NCBI GenBank assembly: GCA_943323675.2
Contig: CALPIR020000153.1
Coordinates: 1-5,785 of the forward strand
Length of the DNA stretch: 5,785 nucleotides
Direction: 5' to 3'
DNA from: Chitinophaga pinensis
Lineage (GTDB): Bacteria; Bacteroidota; Bacteroidia; UKL13-3
This document shows, piece after piece, positions 5,459-5,785 of the stretch (its first letter is position 1; each line of letters opens with the position of its first letter). Under the pieces are notes generated by a model. It was given only the letters and a program-made list of their open reading frames with translations. It ran no database searches and was not told the DNA's origin. The translations under genes and the position numbers were made by a program.

Positions 5459-5785
5459 ATGAAATCAATAAATAAGGCCCTAATATTGGTTACTCTATTT
5501 ACCATAGGTACTTTTGCCGCATGCGGCAAAAACAAATCAAACTCTAACATCATAATAAGCAAAACCATGAATAACAACATAACTAAACCTGATTCAGCCA
5601 CTGCAACTTTTGGTGCAGGATGTTTTTGGTGCGTGGAAGCAGTTTTCCAACAATTGGAGGGCGTTGATACAGTAATCAGCGGATATTGTGGAGGTAATGT
5701 ACCAAACCCAACATACCGTGAGATTTGCTATGGAAATACTGGACATGCAGAAGTTTGTCGCATCGTTTACAATCCCCAAAAAATA
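5459..5785 (+). CDS. msrA: Peptide-methionine (S)-S-oxide reductase, lipoprotein-type (3' partial)
   Basis: The first 109 residues are visible and the frame is open at the window edge. MsrA reduces the S-epimer of methionine sulfoxide in oxidised proteins. Residues 1-21 form a signal sequence (basic start, hydrophobic 7-21) ending TFAAC, with Cys22 as the likely lipidated residue, so the enzyme probably works in the periplasm on a membrane anchor. A polar linker (23-48) leads to the catalytic domain. GCFWC at 54-58 holds the nucleophile Cys55 with Phe56 and Trp57. PTY gives Tyr86 and GHAE gives Glu98, matching E. coli Tyr82 and Glu94. Extra cysteines are Cys58, Cys77 (GYCGG), Cys90 and Cys100. 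The resolving region lies beyond the edge. ATG 5459 is chosen because it supplies the signal. An internal ATG at 5567 (Met37) could yield a cytoplasmic form. No Shine-Dalgarno sequence is seen. Confidence 0.93.
   Translation, partial: MKSINKALILVTLFTIGTFAACGKNKSNSNIIISKTMNNNITKPDSATATFGAGCFWCVEAVFQQLEGVDTVISGYCGGNVPNPTYREICYGNTGHAEVCRIVYNPQKI

Noticed and set aside
5594..5779. 61-codon - strand open frame within msrA
   Set aside because: Antisense to a strongly conserved catalytic region, with no independent support.

Overview
The window is AT-rich, and its genes look like those of a Bacteroidota bacterium (Bacteroidetes). Four things support this. There is a textbook Bacteroidetes-type promoter (TTG, 19 bases, TATCTTTG) ahead of rplU. 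No start has an evident Shine-Dalgarno sequence. The 17-residue NTxxG repeat protein ending in a peptidase S74 domain, the NdpA-like nucleoid-associated protein and the lipoprotein-type MsrA all have the look of that phylum. I cannot support a genus.

Layout from left to right. (1) Positions 2-1462, + strand: the 3' part of a large repeat protein, probably surface-exposed. About twenty tandem units, mostly 17 residues, lead into a C-terminal S74 intramolecular chaperone/autoprocessing domain with an intact Ser-Lys pair. A strong intrinsic terminator follows at 1476-1530. (2) Positions 1709-3638, - strand: a probable operon transcribed right to left. It encodes a two-helix holin-III-like membrane protein, then a 148-residue protein of unknown function one base downstream, then a nucleoid-associated protein of the NdpA/YejK family. 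(3) Positions 3639-4035: the control region between the divergent operons. It holds the rplU promoter, a 20-bp near-palindrome just upstream of it, and a weaker candidate promoter for the - strand operon. (4) Positions 4036-4646, + strand: the ribosomal protein pair rplU-rpmA (bL21, bL27), closed by a strong terminator at 4668-4703. (5) Positions 4704-5458: about 755 bases with no convincing gene. It contains a long imperfect inverted repeat (5164-5204) overlapping a perfect -7 box (TAACTTTG). (6) From 5459 to the window edge, + strand: the 5' part of msrA, encoding a peptide methionine sulfoxide reductase with a lipoprotein-type signal sequence.

Housekeeping translation genes (rplU-rpmA) sit beside envelope functions: the holin-like pair, the repeat protein and the exported MsrA. 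No phage structural genes, CRISPR arrays, tRNAs, rRNAs or insertion sequences are visible. I found no clear new defence or mobile system. The most unusual items are the self-processing repeat protein, the two inverted repeats near promoters, and the signal-bearing MsrA with a possible second cytoplasmic start.
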